A stretch of DNA of 64,000 nucleotides, taken from the NCBI RefSeq assembly GCF_022549225.1, contig NZ_JAKZFD010000006.1, positions 124,001-188,000 on the forward strand, read 5' to 3'. Origin of the DNA: Pelomonas sp. CA6 (lineage in GTDB: Bacteria; Pseudomonadota; Gammaproteobacteria; Burkholderiales; Burkholderiaceae_C). Shown one piece after another: positions 1 to 10,345 of the stretch; the first letter of the stretch is position 1; each line of letters opens with the position of its first letter. The notes beneath the pieces were generated by a model. That model searched no databases and was not told the origin of the DNA. It saw only the letters and a list, made by a program, of their open reading frames with translations. The position numbers and the translations under genes were made by a program.

Positions 1-54
1 CTTCGCACCGGGGTGTTCGGTGCTGGCCGGCGCGCCGCCTTTCCGAGGTTGTTG

Positions 55-1974
55 ATGTTTGATTTCGTTCGCAAGCACACCCGGCTGTTTCAGTTCCTGC
101 TGCTGATCCTGATCCTGCCGTCCTTTGTGCTGCTGGGCGTGGAAGGCTATTCACGCTTCATGGATGGCAGCAATGCCGGCGTCGCCACGGTCGACGGTCG
201 CAAGATCACCCAGGCCGAATGGGATGCCGCGCACCGCCAGCGCGTGGACCAGATCCGTCAGCAGATGCCCAATGTCGATCCCAAGCTGCTGGATGCGCCC
301 GAGCTGCGCCAGGAGTCGCTGGACCAGCTGCTGCGCGAGCGCGTGCTGCAGTCGGCCGCCAAGGAGCAGTTCCTGACCATCAGCAAGGAGCGGCTGCAGA
401 CCCTGTTCCGCAACGACCCGCAATTCGCCTTCCTGCGCAACCCGGATGGCTCGGTCAACAAGGCCGTGCTCGCGGCCCAGGGCATGAGCTCAGAGATGTT
501 CGCGCAGCGCCTGCGTCAGGACCTGACGTTGCGCCAGGTGCTCAGCGTCGTCGGTGACTCGGCGTTGCCGACCGAGGCCAGCGCCAGCCTGGCCTTCGAT
601 GCGCTGCTGCAGCAGCGCGAGGTGCAGGTGCAGCGCTTCCTGGCCAAGGACTTCGCGGCCAAGCTCAATCCCACGGATGCCGAGCTCGAGGCCTACTACA
701 AGCAGCCGGCTGTGGCGCAGCGCTTCCAGCTGCCTGAGAGCGCAGACATCGAATACCTGGTGCTGGACATCGACGCGCTGCGCGCCGGCGTCAGCGTCAA
801 CGAGGCCGAGCTGCGCCAGTACTACGAGACCAATGTGGCGCGCTACACCGTAGCCGAGGAGCGCCGCGCCAGCCACATCCTGATCAAGGCGGGCGAGGGC
901 GCCTCGGCCGACGAGAAGGCCAAGGCGCGCGCGCGCGCCGAGGCCCTGCTGCAGGAGGCCCGCAAGAACCCGGCCGGCTTTGCCGAGCTGGCGCGCAAGA
1001 ACTCGCAGGACGAAGGCTCGGCCGCGCGCGGTGGCGACCTGGACTTCTTCGGCCGCGGGGCGATGGTCAAGCCCTTCGAGGATGCGGCCTATGCGCTGAA
1101 GCAGGGCGAGATCAGCAATGTCGTCAGCTCGGACTTCGGCTACCACATCATCATGCTGACCGGCGTGCGCGGTGGCGACAAGCGCAGCTTCGACAGCGTG
1201 CGTGCGGAGATCGAGGCCGAGCTGCGCCGCCAGCAGGCGGCCAAGCGCTATTCCGAGCTGGCCGAGCAATTCAGCAACATGGTCTACGAGCAGTCCGACA
1301 GCCTGAAGCCGGCGGCTGACAAGATGGGCCTGAAGATCCAGACCGCCACCGTGCAGCGCAAGCCCGCGGCCGGCGCGACGGGGGCGCTGTCCTCGGCCAA
1401 GCTGCTGGAGGCCGTCTTCGGTACGGACGCGCTGAACAACAAGCGCAACACCGAGGCCGTCGAAACCGGCCCCAACCAGATGGTGTCGGCACGCGTGGTC
1501 CAGCACCGCCCGGCCCGTGTGCCGGCGCTGGCCGACGTGCGCAACGAGCTGCGCACGGCCTGGGTGGCCGAGCAGGCCAAGGCCCTGGCCGTGAAGGCCG
1601 GCGAGCAGCGCCTGGCCGATCTGCGCAAGGGTGGTGATGCCGCCGGCCTCGGCGAGGCCCAGGTGCTGTCGCGCGCCAAGCCCGATCCGCTGTTCAACGG
1701 CAAGCTGCTGAACGACCTGATGCGCACGGACGCGAGCAAGCTGCCCGCCTATGCCGGCCTGGATGCCGGCGCCGACGGCTATGTGGTGGTGCGCATCAAC
1801 CGCGTGCTGCCGCGCGACCCGGCCGTTGTCGACGCCAAGCGCGCCGCGCAGCAGTACGCGCAGGCCTGGGGCGCGGCCGAAGCGCAAGCCTATTACGGCG
1901 CGCTGAAGGCCGAGCACAAGGCCAAGATCACCGCGCCGCAGGCCGCGCTGGCGGCGTCCGCGCCGCAGCCTTGA
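55..1974 (+). CDS. ppiD: Periplasmic folding chaperone / peptidyl-prolyl isomerase PpiD (SurA N-terminal type)
   Basis: Inner-membrane-anchored periplasmic chaperone assisting outer-membrane and secreted protein folding. A single hydrophobic segment lies at about residues 12-30 after a short positive N-terminus ([10 protein letters not shown]), followed by a SurA-like N-terminal chaperone region and one parvulin rotamase domain at about residues 269-372 (RRASHILIK through [10 protein letters not shown]). Length of 639 residues fits the PpiD family. The start at ATG 55 places the membrane anchor immediately at the N-terminus; an in-frame GTG at 13 would add 14 residues and is less likely. It stands alone, upstream of tRNA-His. 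Family assignment is firm; isomerase activity is often weak or absent in PpiD proteins. Confidence 0.93.
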   Translation: MFDFVRKHTRLFQFLLLILILPSFVLLGVEGYSRFMDGSNAGVATVDGRKITQAEWDAAHRQRVDQIRQQMPNVDPKLLDAPELRQESLDQLLRERVLQSAAKEQFLTISKERLQTLFRNDPQFAFLRNPDGSVNKAVLAAQGMSSEMFAQRLRQDLTLRQVLSVVGDSALPTEASASLAFDALLQQREVQVQRFLAKDFAAKLNPTDAELEAYYKQPAVAQRFQLPESADIEYLVLDIDALRAGVSVNEAELRQYYETNVARYTVAEERRASHILIKAGEGASADEKAKARARAEALLQEARKNPAGFAELARKNSQDEGSAARGGDLDFFGRGAMVKPFEDAAYALKQGEISNVVSSDFGYHIIMLTGVRGGDKRSFDSVRAEIEAELRRQQAAKRYSELAEQFSNMVYEQSDSLKPAADKMGLKIQTATVQRKPAAGATGALSSAKLLEAVFGTDALNNKRNTEAVETGPNQMVSARVVQHRPARVPALADVRNELRTAWVAEQAKALAVKAGEQRLADLRKGGDAAGLGEAQVLSRAKPDPLFNGKLLNDLMRTDASKLPAYAGLDAGADGYVVVRINRVLPRDPAVVDAKRAAQQYAQAWGAAEAQAYYGALKAEHKAKITAPQAALAASAPQP

Positions 1975-2049
1975 GCGAGCGCTGAGAGGGGCGGGACAGG
2001 GCATCGAAAGAAATTTCCAAAACTCTTCCCTACCTCGCAAATTTCGCTC

Positions 2050-2055
2050 TATAAT
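2050..2055 (+). promoter_or_regulatory. -10 element (TATAAT) for tRNA-His
   Basis: A perfect TATAAT lies 14 nt before the first base of the tRNA, in an AT-richer patch after the ppiD stop. No good -35 hexamer is visible at 17 bp; CTTCCC at 2024-2029 is the nearest weak match. Confidence 0.55.
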
Positions 2056-2069
2056 CTAAGGCTTCTTCG

Positions 2070-2145
2070 GTGGCTGTAGCTCAGTTGGTAGAGTCCCAGA
2101 TTGTGATTCTGGTTGTCGTGGGTTCGAGTCCCATCAGCCACCCCA
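2070..2145 (+). tRNA. tRNA-His (GTG anticodon)
   Basis: Cloverleaf folds with a 7-bp acceptor stem 2070-2076/2135-2141, anticodon stem 2096-2100/2108-2112 and loop TTGTGAT giving anticodon GTG at 2103-2105. The T-arm TTCGAGT loop is present and CCA is encoded at 2143-2145. G at 2069 can serve as the extra G-1 typical of tRNA-His, pairing with the C discriminator at 2142. Confidence 0.97.
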
Positions 2146-2154
2146 CCGAATAAG

Positions 2155-2190
2155 AAAACCCCGGCCTGTCGCAAGACGGCCGGGGTTTTT
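2155..2190 (+). terminator. Intrinsic terminator after tRNA-His
   Basis: Stem CCCCGGCC (2159-2166) with GGCCGGGG (2178-2185), extended inward by GTC/GAC, tetraloop GCAA, flanked by AAAA and a T5 tract. A strong rho-independent terminator. Confidence 0.93.
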
Positions 2191-2315
2191 GTTTGGGCGT
2201 TGTGTTCCGGTGTGGAGCACCCACCCGGATTCGCTGTGGGCTGCTCAGTCCCCGCTTGGCGGATCGCTCAGCGGGCGATGGAGCGACACCGGTGTCGCTC
2301 CTCGGGTGATCATCA

Positions 2316-3056
2316 TCAGACCAAGCCTTGCTTCGACGCCAGCACCGCCGCCTCAGCGCGGCTGGAGACATTGAGCTTCTTGTAGATGGACTTGATGTGG
2401 TCGTTGACGGTGAACCACTTGATGCCCATCAGGTTGGCGATCTCTTTGATCGTGAAGCCCTTGCTCAAGTAGGTGAGAACTTCGTTCTCCCGCGGCGTGA
2501 GGCGCTCCCATTCGGCGCCCGGCTCCAGGCTCACGGCGCGGTGTGGCGTCGTGCTGCTGGCCGTCAGCGCGCCGAAGCCGGAGTGCAGGCCCATGGGGCC
2601 GCTGTCCCAGCCGGCGCCAGGTCGGAAGTGCGAGAGCAGGCGGCGCGCGATCGCTGGCGACAGGGGGGGCTGCCCACGCACGATGCGCTGCAGCTCTTCC
2701 ACCAGCACCTCGAAGCGGTCTTCCTTCAGCAGATAGCCGTCGGCGCCGCACTGCAGCGCCGGGAAGAGATGGTCGTCGTCGGAGTACAGCGTGGTGACGA
2801 TCTTGATCGCCTGGCGTCCGGCCAGCTCGGCGAGGAATTCCATGCCGCTGCCGTCGGGCAGTTCCAGGTCCACGAGGATGAGCTTGAAGCCGTGGTCCGG
2901 CGAGCTGCGGTCCACCGCGGCCAGTTGCCGCCGGGCACCTTCGAGATCGCCGGCCTCCGTGATGTCCATGGCGTCGCTGAAACTCTCGCGAACGACACGA
3001 CAGAGAAAGCTGCGGGCAACCGGATTGTCTTCAACGATGAGTACTTTGACGGCCAT
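2316..3056 (-). CDS. LuxR-type (NarL-like) response regulator, orphan
   Basis: Two-component transcription regulator. An N-terminal receiver domain (about residues 1-125) carries E9/D10, phosphoacceptor D63 in ILVDLELPDG, T88/T89 and K111 in GYLLKED. A linker of about 60 residues leads to a LuxR/GerE helix-turn-helix at about 186-246 (LTPRENEVLTYLSKG...IKSIYKKLNV). Start at ATG 3056 puts the receiver strand at the N-terminus; upstream in-frame ATGs at 3077 and 3131 are possible. No histidine kinase gene is adjacent: neighbours are tRNA-His and a quinone oxidoreductase. Its partner kinase and target genes cannot be told from this window. Confidence 0.88.
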   Translation of the reverse strand: MAVKVLIVEDNPVARSFLCRVVRESFSDAMDITEAGDLEGARRQLAAVDRSSPDHGFKLILVDLELPDGSGMEFLAELAGRQAIKIVTTLYSDDDHLFPALQCGADGYLLKEDRFEVLVEELQRIVRGQPPLSPAIARRLLSHFRPGAGWDSGPMGLHSGFGALTASSTTPHRAVSLEPGAEWERLTPRENEVLTYLSKGFTIKEIANLMGIKWFTVNDHIKSIYKKLNVSSRAEAAVLASKQGLV

Positions 3057-3174
3057 GGCAAGGTCCAATTGCGGCATGCTAGCACCTGCGCATGGTCGTG
3101 CATTGGCATAGACGGGGGAACAGGGAGCCACCGATTTGCGGGGGGAGGCTGGCCCTTCGCTGGGCGCCGAGGCT

Positions 3175-4152
3175 TCAGGCGTTGCGCACGACCAGCTTGC
3201 CGACGACCTGGCGCGAGCTCATGCGCTCAAAGGCCTGCGGCAGCTGTTCCATGTCCAGCACGCGGTCCAGCACCGGCTTGATCCGGCCCTGGGCGTACCA
3301 GCCGGCCAGTTGCATCATCATCGCGGCATTGGCCTGGGGTTCGCGCTTGGCGAATTCGCCCCAGAACACGCCAATCAGCGAGGCGCCCTTGAGCAGGGCG
3401 AGGTTCAGCGGCAGTGCGGGGATTTCGCCCTGGGCAAAGCCGACGACCAGATAGCGGCCGCGCCAGGCGATGGCGCGGAAGGCGGCCTCGGCCAATGGTC
3501 CGCCGACGGGGTCCAGCACCACGTCCGGTCCACGCCCCGCGGTCAGGGTCTTCAGTTCGGCGCGCAGATCGGTGTCGGCGTAGTTGATCGCGGCATCGGC
3601 GCCGATCTCCAGGCAACGTGTGCATTTGTCGGCGCTGGACGCTGCGGCGATCACGCGCGCGCCGGCCGCCTTGGCCACCTGGATGGCCGCCGTGCCCACG
3701 CCACCAGCGGCGCCCAGCACCAGCACGGTCTCGCCGGCCTTCAGCGCGGCCCGGTCCAGCAGGCCATGGTAGGCCGTGGCGTAGGTGCAGATGAAGGCTG
3801 CGGCGTCTTCAAAGGCGAAGCCGGGCGGCAAGGGCAGGGCCAGCGCCGCAGGCACCAGCGCATGGGTGGCGAAGCCGCCGGTGCCGGTGAAGGCGGCGAC
3901 CGGCATGCCGGGTTTGAAGCCGCTGACGCCTTCGCCCACCGCCTCGACCACGCCCGCGAACTCGGTGCCAGGTACGAAGGGCAGTGGTGGTTTGACCTGG
4001 TATTTGTTTTGCACGATCAGCAGGTCCGGGAAGTTCAGGCTGGCCGCGCGTATGGCGACCCTCAGCTGTCCCGGACCCGGTTCCGGCGTCGGAAGCTCCT
4101 TCCATTGCAACGCCTGCACGCCCACCGGGTTCTCGCACAACCAGCCCTTCAT
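3175..4152 (-). CDS. NADPH:quinone oxidoreductase family protein (zinc-less medium-chain dehydrogenase)
   Basis: Medium-chain dehydrogenase/reductase, 325 residues. The N-terminal GroES-like domain lacks the zinc-ligand cysteines of alcohol dehydrogenases, placing it with quinone oxidoreductases. The Rossmann domain has the dinucleotide motif [19 protein letters not shown] from about residue 147. The gene is preceded by a good ribosome site (GGAGGT) 6 nt before ATG 4152. It probably reduces quinones or enones with NADPH in the cytoplasm; the actual substrate cannot be told. It lies upstream of, and codirectional with, the response regulator gene, 118 nt apart. Confidence 0.88.
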   Translation of the reverse strand: MKGWLCENPVGVQALQWKELPTPEPGPGQLRVAIRAASLNFPDLLIVQNKYQVKPPLPFVPGTEFAGVVEAVGEGVSGFKPGMPVAAFTGTGGFATHALVPAALALPLPPGFAFEDAAAFICTYATAYHGLLDRAALKAGETVLVLGAAGGVGTAAIQVAKAAGARVIAAASSADKCTRCLEIGADAAINYADTDLRAELKTLTAGRGPDVVLDPVGGPLAEAAFRAIAWRGRYLVVGFAQGEIPALPLNLALLKGASLIGVFWGEFAKREPQANAAMMMQLAGWYAQGRIKPVLDRVLDMEQLPQAFERMSSRQVVGKLVVRNA

Positions 4153-4274
4153 CTCGACCTCCGTTTGATCTGGCCCCGGCTCGGAGCCTGGCGCGCATGA
4201 TAGGAAGCCCGCCGGTGAGCGGGCGTCGCTCAGGTGACGTCCGGGTCTCTTCCGGCGCGGGCGGGGTGTCTGCC

Positions 4275-4280
4275 TACAAT
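4275..4280 (+). promoter_or_regulatory. -10-like TACAAT 6 nt before surE ATG (possible leaderless start)
   Basis: TACAAT at 4275-4280 is followed by GCCCGC and the ATG at 4287. No Shine-Dalgarno sequence fits between. A transcript starting 7 nt after the hexamer would begin at the A of ATG. No convincing -35 is visible. Confidence 0.5.
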
Positions 4281-4286
4281 GCCCGC

Positions 4287-5039
4287 ATGCGAATACTCAT
4301 TGCCAATGATGACGGGTATCTGGCGCCCGGGCTTGCCGCGCTGGTGAAGGCCTGCGAGGGCTTGGGACAGATCGACGTGATCGCGCCCGAGCAGAATGCG
4401 AGCGGGACCTCCAACTCGCTCACGCTGTCGCGTCCGCTGTCGGTCTTCACCGCTGCCAACGGCCATCGCTATGTCAATGGCACGCCGTCGGACTGCGTGC
4501 ATCTGGCCCTGACGGGCGTGCTGGACTATCGGCCCGACCTGGTGGTCTCGGGCATCAACAATGGCGCCAACATGGGCGACGACACGCTGTACTCGGGCAC
4601 GGTGGCGGCGGCGACCGAGGGCTATTTGTTCGGCATTCCGTCCATCGCCTTCTCCCAGGTGGAGAAGGGCTGGGGCGAGCTGGACGCAGCGGCCGCGGTC
4701 GCGCGTGAGCTGATCCAGCAGGTGATCGCCGGCGGCCTGGGCCAGCCTTTCCTGCTCAGCGTGAACATTCCCAACCGAGCCGACGCGCTGGCGCTGCCGC
4801 GCCGCATCACCCGGCTGGGCCGCCGGCATGCCAGCGAAGCGCTGATCGAGCAGCGCAATCCGCGCGGTGAGCCCATCTACTGGATCGGCCCGGCGGGCGA
4901 TGCGCGCGAGGCGGGCGAGGGCACGGACTTCCACGCCACGGCCAATGGCATGGTGTCCATCACGCCACTGCAGGTGGACCTGACCGACCACGCCGGCGCA
5001 TCGTACTGGCGCCAGCGTCTGCTGGGGCAGCCGGCATGA
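4287..5039 (+). CDS. surE: 5'/3'-nucleotidase SurE
   Basis: Stationary-phase survival nucleotidase hydrolysing nucleoside monophosphates and exopolyphosphate in the cytoplasm. The metal site is recognisable: D8 and D9 in ILIANDDG, S39 in NASGTS and N91 in SGINNGAN. At 250 residues it has normal family length. It heads the block surE-pcm-nlpD-rpoS, conserved in many proteobacteria and tied to stress survival. ATG 4287 is chosen because the conserved N-terminus begins there; an in-frame start at 4197 would add 30 non-conserved residues. Confidence 0.96.
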   Translation: MRILIANDDGYLAPGLAALVKACEGLGQIDVIAPEQNASGTSNSLTLSRPLSVFTAANGHRYVNGTPSDCVHLALTGVLDYRPDLVVSGINNGANMGDDTLYSGTVAAATEGYLFGIPSIAFSQVEKGWGELDAAAAVARELIQQVIAGGLGQPFLLSVNIPNRADALALPRRITRLGRRHASEALIEQRNPRGEPIYWIGPAGDAREAGEGTDFHATANGMVSITPLQVDLTDHAGASYWRQRLLGQPA

Positions 5040-5109
5040 GGCCAGGCGTGCCGCAGCGGTCTTGCCGGACGTCGGGCATGGCCTGCCACATCGAGGCGGG
5101 AGTCGCCCG

Positions 5110-5940
5110 GTGAGCGAGCCGGGATCGCGCGCCAAGCGCTTTCCGCTGTCTCTGGACAAACTGGACAGTCCCGGTGCCGGACCTCGTCCGGCGGGGGCGC
5201 GTGAGCTGATCCGGCCCCAGCTGCACTGGCAGCAGGCGGAGGCGGCAGGGCGCGTCGCCGCGCCGTCTGGCCTGGGGCTGGACTCCGCGCTGGTGCGCCA
5301 GCGCATGGCCGACCGGCTGCGGCGCGAAGGGCTGGGCGACGAGCGTGTGCTGCAGGCCCTGGCCCAGGTGCCTCGCCACCAGTTCGTCGATACCGCGCTG
5401 GCCATCCAGGCCTATGAGGACACCAGCCTGCCGATCGGACATGGTCAGACCATCTCCAAGCCCTCGGTCGTCGGTCGCATGATGGCCTTGCTGCTGGCTG
5501 GGCCGGGCGCGCAGCGGCGCGGTCATCTGGGCCGCGTGCTGGAGATCGGCACCGGCTGCGGCTATCAGGCGGCCCTGCTGGCTCAGCTGGCCCAGCGCGT
5601 GGTCTCGATCGAGCGGCTGCGCCCGCTGCACGACAAGGCGCGCCAGAACCTGCAGGGGCAGGGACGCATCCAGCTGCTGCATGGCGATGGTCGCCTCGGG
5701 CATGCGGCCGGTGCCCCTTACGACAGCCTCATTGCCGCAGCCGGTGGCGATGACATCCCCCAGCCCTGGCTGGATCAACTGGCGCCCGGTGGGCGGCTGG
5801 TCGCACCGATGACGGCGCCCAGCGGCAAGGGCCAGGTGCTGGTGCTGATCGACCATGTCTCAGATGCAAGTGGTAGCCGCTTTGTGCGCAGCCTGCATGA
5901 GGCGGTGCTGTTCGTGCCCCTAAAATCCGGCATCGTGTAG
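5110..5940 (+). CDS. pcm: Protein-L-isoaspartate O-methyltransferase
   Basis: Repairs isoaspartyl residues in aged proteins using S-adenosylmethionine. The C-terminal 210 residues are the typical enzyme: VPRHQFVDTALAIQAYEDT, the PIGHGQTISKP substrate loop, and SAM motif LEIGTGCGYQAALLA. An N-terminal region of roughly 60-70 residues rich in Pro, Gly and Arg precedes the catalytic domain and is absent from the 208-residue enteric enzyme. GTG 5110 is preceded by GGGAG with 7-nt spacing; TTG at 5062 is an alternative. It follows surE by 70 nt and precedes nlpD. Confidence 0.92.
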   Translation: MSEPGSRAKRFPLSLDKLDSPGAGPRPAGARELIRPQLHWQQAEAAGRVAAPSGLGLDSALVRQRMADRLRREGLGDERVLQALAQVPRHQFVDTALAIQAYEDTSLPIGHGQTISKPSVVGRMMALLLAGPGAQRRGHLGRVLEIGTGCGYQAALLAQLAQRVVSIERLRPLHDKARQNLQGQGRIQLLHGDGRLGHAAGAPYDSLIAAAGGDDIPQPWLDQLAPGGRLVAPMTAPSGKGQVLVLIDHVSDASGSRFVRSLHEAVLFVPLKSGIV

Positions 5941-6003
5941 TCGATGCGGAATGCTGCGCGTCGCGCCCATCCGCATGATCCACCAGCGAGAGATCGAGAG
6001 TTC

Positions 6004-6912
6004 ATGCAACAACCCCAAGCCCGTTACCTCGGCCTGACAGCGGCCGGTCTTCTGGTGCTGACCCTGGTCGGCTGCGCATCGTCGCCCAACAGGGCTCCGG
6101 TCGAAGAGCGCAACGTGGGACGTCCCGGCGCGACCAAGCCCGGCGCCCCGCTGCCGTCGGCTTCCCCGACGGTCGAGGTCAAGCCGCTGCCGGGCGCGGA
6201 GAACGCCGGCAAGCCGGGGTACTACACCGTCAAGCAGGGTGACACCCTGATCCGCATCGCGTTGGACAACGGCCAGAACTGGCGCGACGTCGCGAAGTGG
6301 AACGGGCTGGACAACCCCAACCTGATCGAGGTGGGTCAGGTCTTGCGTGTCGCGCCTCCGGGTGTGGATCCCTCGGTGGTCAGCACCAAGCCCATCACCA
6401 CCGCCAAGGTCGAAACCCGCCCGCTGGACGGCAAGGCCCCGGCTGGCAGTGCGCCGGCGAGCGGCGCCGCCAGCGGCAGCACGACCGCGGCGCCGGCCTC
6501 GGCCCCTGCGACGCCGCCCGCCGCCGCTGCGGCCGGTGGCGACGACGACGTGCACTTCTCCTGGCCCGCCACGGGGCCGGTGACGGCCGGCTTCGATGAA
6601 GTCAAGAACAAAGGGCTGGCCTTTGGTGGGAAGGCCGGGGACCCGGTGCTGGCCGCGGCCGATGGGCGTGTGGTTTATGCCGGCTCGGGCTTGCGCGGCT
6701 ACGGCAATCTGATCATCATCAAGCACAACAACACCTACCTCACGGCCTACGCGCACAACCAGACCTTGCTCGTCAAGGAGGAGCAGGCGGTACGCAAGGG
6801 ACAGAAGATCGCCGAAATGGGCTCCAGCGACTCCGACCAAGTCAAGCTGCACTTCGAGGTGCGCAAGCAGGGCAAGCCGGTTGACCCGGCGAAGCTGCTG
6901 CCTTCGCGCTGA
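6004..6912 (+). CDS. nlpD: LysM/M23-domain lipoprotein NlpD (murein hydrolase activator type)
   Basis: Envelope lipoprotein. Lipobox LTLVGC with the lipidated Cys at 24, a LysM peptidoglycan-binding domain at about 73-116 ([14 protein letters not shown]), a Pro/Ala/Ser-rich linker, and a C-terminal M23/LytM domain from about 180. The first metal-ligand motif (HxxxD) is not seen where expected (KNKGLAFGG), while LHFEVR remains. This suggests a catalytically inactive LytM domain that activates amidases, as in enteric NlpD. Start ATG 6004 begins the signal peptide. TAAAAT at 5921-5926 could be a -10 for this gene. In relatives the main rpoS promoter lies inside nlpD. Confidence 0.93.
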   Translation: MQQPQARYLGLTAAGLLVLTLVGCASSPNRAPVEERNVGRPGATKPGAPLPSASPTVEVKPLPGAENAGKPGYYTVKQGDTLIRIALDNGQNWRDVAKWNGLDNPNLIEVGQVLRVAPPGVDPSVVSTKPITTAKVETRPLDGKAPAGSAPASGAASGSTTAAPASAPATPPAAAAAGGDDDVHFSWPATGPVTAGFDEVKNKGLAFGGKAGDPVLAAADGRVVYAGSGLRGYGNLIIIKHNNTYLTAYAHNQTLLVKEEQAVRKGQKIAEMGSSDSDQVKLHFEVRKQGKPVDPAKLLPSR

Positions 6913-6937
6913 ACATCCCGACGGAGAGCGCCGCATC

Positions 6938-7930
6938 ATGCATACCGATCGCGCCGCTTCTCCGTACGAACCCGGCTTTCCTGCCGGTGGCGCGCTCAAC
7001 GGCGCGGCCGCGGGCGCCCAGGACGGCGAGGCACGCGCCACGCCGGACATGGACGGCATGCTGCCGCCCAATGACGCCGATCCGGGCAACGCGCTGCAGT
7101 CCTATCTGCGCGACATCCGACGCACACCGCTGCTGACGCCTCAGCAGGAGTACGACACCGCGGTGCGCGCCCGCGCCGGTGACTTCCAGGCGCGCCAGGC
7201 GATGATCGAGCACAACCTTCGTCTGGTGGTCAGCATCGCGAAGAACTACCTCGGCCGCGGCCTGCCGATGAGCGATCTCATCGAGGAGGGCAACCTGGGC
7301 CTGATGCACGCGATCGGCAAGTTCGAACCCGAACGCGGCTTCCGTTTCTCCACCTATGCCAGCTGGTGGATACGCCAGAGCGTCGAGCGCGCCTTGATGC
7401 ATCAGGCGCGACTGGTGCGGCTCCCCGTCCACATCGTGCGCGAGCTCAACCAGGTGTTGAAGGCGCGCCGCGCGTTGGAGGCCTTGTCGGCCCAGAACGG
7501 CGGCGATAAAACCGTGCGCGCCGAGGAGGTCGCGGCGCTGCTGCAGCGCCCGGTGCAGGAGATCGCCGAGATTCTGGCCTACGCCGAACAGCCCAGCTCG
7601 CTGGATTCGCCGGTGGACCGCAATGGGGATGGCGGCGAATCGCTGTTGGACCTGGTTGCCGACGAACAGGCGGTGGACCCCGCCGGACAGCGGCTTAATC
7701 ACGAGATCGAGGACCTGCTGCGCCATGGGATGGCCTCGCTGAGTGATCGGGAGCGCGAGGTGCTGTCGGGGCGTTATGGCCTGGCCGACCGCGAGCCCGA
7801 GACCCTGGATGTGCTGGCCGGGCGGCTGGGGCTGACGCGCGAGCGCATACGCCAGATCCAGATCGAGGCCCTGGCCAAGCTCAAGCGCAACATGATGCGT
7901 CAGGGCATCAACCGCGATTCCATCTTCTAG
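6938..7930 (+). CDS. rpoS: RNA polymerase sigma factor RpoS (sigma-38)
   Basis: Stationary-phase and general-stress sigma factor, 330 residues. A divergent N-terminal stretch of about 45 residues precedes region 1.2 ([15 protein letters not shown]). Region 2 contains [17 protein letters not shown] and the promoter-recognition segment [14 protein letters not shown]. Region 4 ends with the helix-turn-helix [18 protein letters not shown]. The long region 1.1 of RpoD is absent. ATG 6938 has a strong ribosome site (CGGAGAG). The position directly after nlpD confirms RpoS rather than another sigma-70 paralogue. Confidence 0.95.
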   Translation: MHTDRAASPYEPGFPAGGALNGAAAGAQDGEARATPDMDGMLPPNDADPGNALQSYLRDIRRTPLLTPQQEYDTAVRARAGDFQARQAMIEHNLRLVVSIAKNYLGRGLPMSDLIEEGNLGLMHAIGKFEPERGFRFSTYASWWIRQSVERALMHQARLVRLPVHIVRELNQVLKARRALEALSAQNGGDKTVRAEEVAALLQRPVQEIAEILAYAEQPSSLDSPVDRNGDGGESLLDLVADEQAVDPAGQRLNHEIEDLLRHGMASLSDREREVLSGRYGLADREPETLDVLAGRLGLTRERIRQIQIEALAKLKRNMMRQGINRDSIF

Positions 7931-7966
7931 GCGCTTTGGGGGCCCGGTCATGCCCGGCATGCCTGG

Positions 7967-7972
7967 GATAAT
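7967..7972 (+). promoter_or_regulatory. -10-like GATAAT 7 nt before rlmD ATG (possible leaderless start)
   Basis: GATAAT at 7967-7972 matches TATAAT at 5 of 6 bases and ends 7 nt before ATG 7980. No Shine-Dalgarno sequence lies in CGCGCCC. Confidence 0.5.
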
Positions 7973-7979
7973 CGCGCCC

Positions 7980-9344
7980 ATGACTGATGTATCCGAATGG
8001 CTCAAGGTCGAGTCGCTGGACCTGGACGCGCAGGGCGTCGCGCATAACACCGAAGGCAAGGTGGTCTTCATCGAAGGCGCGTTGCCGGGCGAGGAAGTGC
8101 AGGTCGCGGTCGGCCGCAAGAAAAACAACTGGGAACAGGCGGCGATGGCCGCCATGCGGCGCGAAAGCGCGCAACGAGTGCGCCCGGCCTGCCCTCACTT
8201 CGGCCTGCATGCCGGCGCCTGCGGGGGGTGCAAGATGCAGCACCTGCATCCGGCGGCCCAGGTGGCGGTGAAGCAGCGCGTGCTGGAAGACAACCTCTGG
8301 CATCTTGGCAAGGTCAAGCCCGAGGCGCTGCTGAGACCCATCGAGGGGCCGGCGCTGGGCTACCGCTACCGGGCCCGCCTGTCCGTCCGCTATGTGCCCA
8401 AGAAAGGGCATGTGCTGGTCGGCTTCCACGAGCGCAAGAGCCGCTACATCGCCGATATGTCGGTCTGCCCCATCCTGCCCCAGCGTGTGAGCGACATGCT
8501 GCTGCCGCTGCGCGGGCTGGTCGGTGCCATGCAGGCGCGCGACCGGTTGCCGCAGATCGAGCTGGCGATCGGGGGGCAGGGGGCGGACCTGGTCATTGCG
8601 CTGGTGCTGCGCCATCTGGAGCCGCTCAGCGAGCATGACCTGACCCTGTTGCGCGACTTCGCGGGCCGGTACGGCGTCCAGTGGTGGTTGCAGCCCAAGG
8701 GGCCGGATACCGTGCACCTGCTGGACACGGGCGGGCCGGAGCTGGCCTACACGCTGCCCGAGTTCGGCATCGTGATGCCCTTCAAGCCGACCGACTTCAC
8801 CCAGGTCAACCATCAGATCAACACCACGCTGGTGGGCCGCGCGCTGCGGCTGCTGGAGGCGCAGCCGGGCGAGCGCGTGATCGACTGGTTCTGCGGCCTG
8901 GGCAATTTCACGCTGCCGCTGGCCACGCAGGCGCGGGAGGTGCTGGGCATCGAAGGCAGCGAGGCGTTGGTGCAGCGCTCGCGCGAGAACGCGCGCCGCA
9001 ACGGCCTGGATCACAAGGCCAGCTTCGTGGCGCGCAATCTGTTCGAGATGACGCCGCAGTTGCTGGCGGCCGATGGCGAGTCGGATCGCTGGCTGGTAGA
9101 CCCGCCGCGCGAGGGGGCGTTCGCGCTGGCCAAGGCGCTTGCGGATCTGGTGCAGGACCCGGCGCTGGCGCCGGGCTGGACGCCGCCGCGGCGCATTGTC
9201 TATGTCTCGTGCAATCCCGCCACGCTGGCGCGTGACGCCGGCTTGCTGGTCAACCTGGCGGGTTATCGCTGCACGCGGGCCGGGGCGGTGAACATGTTCC
9301 CGCACACGGCTCACGTCGAGTCCATTGCCGTCTTCGAGCGTTGA
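7980..9344 (+). CDS. rlmD: 23S rRNA (uracil-1939-C5)-methyltransferase RlmD
   Basis: SAM-dependent RNA methyltransferase of the TrmA/RumA family, 454 residues. An N-terminal TRAM RNA-binding domain is followed by cysteines of a 4Fe-4S site (C71, C81, C84 and probably the Cys in MSVCPI). The catalytic half has [14 protein letters not shown] motif [14 protein letters not shown] and the nucleophile motif [12 protein letters not shown] at about residue 407. ATG 7980 has a -10-like hexamer 7 nt upstream. It converges on the Bax-inhibitor-like gene across a shared terminator. Confidence 0.94.
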   Translation: MTDVSEWLKVESLDLDAQGVAHNTEGKVVFIEGALPGEEVQVAVGRKKNNWEQAAMAAMRRESAQRVRPACPHFGLHAGACGGCKMQHLHPAAQVAVKQRVLEDNLWHLGKVKPEALLRPIEGPALGYRYRARLSVRYVPKKGHVLVGFHERKSRYIADMSVCPILPQRVSDMLLPLRGLVGAMQARDRLPQIELAIGGQGADLVIALVLRHLEPLSEHDLTLLRDFAGRYGVQWWLQPKGPDTVHLLDTGGPELAYTLPEFGIVMPFKPTDFTQVNHQINTTLVGRALRLLEAQPGERVIDWFCGLGNFTLPLATQAREVLGIEGSEALVQRSRENARRNGLDHKASFVARNLFEMTPQLLAADGESDRWLVDPPREGAFALAKALADLVQDPALAPGWTPPRRIVYVSCNPATLARDAGLLVNLAGYRCTRAGAVNMFPHTAHVESIAVFER

Positions 9345-9370
9345 GACGCCACTGTCCGAGCGGGTATGAA

Positions 9371-9400
9371 AAAGGGCTCCACCAGGGAGCCCTTTCCTTT
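9371..9400. terminator. Bidirectional intrinsic terminator between rlmD and the BI-1 family gene
   Basis: Stem AAAGGGCTCC (9371-9380) pairs with GGAGCCCTTT (9386-9395) around a 5-nt loop. A-rich sequence on one side and T-rich on the other let it work for both converging genes. Confidence 0.88.
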
Positions 9401-9435
9401 GGAGCCCCGCGCCGCGGCGCGGGGCATGGGTTGGG

Positions 9436-10128
9436 TCAGTCGCGGTCGCCGCCGAAGATGCCCAGCAGCGACAGCAAGCTCTGGAACACGTTGTACAGGT
9501 CCAGGTAAATCGCCAACGTTGCGGTGATGTAGTTGGTCTCGCCGCCGTCGATCACGCGCTTGATGTCGTACAGCATGAAGGCCGAGAACACTGCCAGCGA
9601 CAGCACCAGCAGCGTCAGCATCAGCGCCGACGATTGCAGGAAGATGTTCACCAGGCCGGCCACCAGCATGATCACGGCGCCCACCATCAGGAACTTGCCC
9701 ATGCTGGACAGGTCGCGCTTGATCACGGTGGCCATGGTGGCCATCGTGAAGAAGATCGCCGCGGTGCCGCCAAAGGCAGTCATGATCAGCGACGCGCCGT
9801 TGCGGAAGCCCAGAACCGCCGCCAGCAGGCGCGACAGCATCAAGCCCATGAAGAAGGTGAAGGCCAACAGCGCGACGACGCCGGTGCTGGAGTTCTTGGT
9901 CTTCTCGATGACGAACATCAGGCCGAAGGCGCCCACAAGAAAGAGAATCGTGCTGGCACCCATGCCCAGGCTGGCCAGGATGCCGGTCGAAACACCGATC
10001 CACGCGCCCAGCACCGTCGGCACGAGCGACAGGGCCAGCAGCCAGTAGGTGTTGCGCAGAACGCGCTGACGGTCGGCCGCCAGGCCGGTGCCATAGCCGC
10101 CGTATTGGGTTTGCATGCTGTTGTTCAT
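9436..10128 (-). CDS. Bax inhibitor-1 / YccA family inner-membrane protein
   Basis: Polytopic membrane protein of 230 residues with about seven hydrophobic segments (for example WLLALSLVPTVLGAWIGVS and LLVLSLAVFSAFMLYDIKRV). The FMLYDIKRVIDGGETNYITA region near the C-terminus carries the acidic residues conserved in BI-1/YccA proteins, which in some members act as calcium leak channels and in enterics interact with FtsH. ATG 10128 has a GGAGG ribosome site; TAAAAT at 10212-10217 on the minus strand is a candidate -10. The physiological role here is unknown. Confidence 0.9.
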   Translation of the reverse strand: MNNSMQTQYGGYGTGLAADRQRVLRNTYWLLALSLVPTVLGAWIGVSTGILASLGMGASTILFLVGAFGLMFVIEKTKNSSTGVVALLAFTFFMGLMLSRLLAAVLGFRNGASLIMTAFGGTAAIFFTMATMATVIKRDLSSMGKFLMVGAVIMLVAGLVNIFLQSSALMLTLLVLSLAVFSAFMLYDIKRVIDGGETNYITATLAIYLDLYNVFQSLLSLLGIFGGDRD

Positions 10129-10345
10129 TCGTCCTCCGTCGAAATGGATGGATGGGCTCCGGCAAGGCTGAGGCCCGATCCGGTCCGCCGGGTTCGGCGG
10201 TACGTCGTAGCATTTTAGACGTCCGGCGCATGAAGAGCGGATGAGGGGCAGGGCCTTCCGGGCGGCCCATGTCCGGTATCGCCCGAGTCGTTACAGTCGG
10301 CGTCTGCGGGGCGCGGGCCCCAGATCCTGGACAAGGCAGTCGATC

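Noticed and set aside
2081-2385. Short open frames running through tRNA-His and its terminator
   Set aside because: They overlap a perfect tRNA and terminator on the same sequence; no ribosome site or motif.
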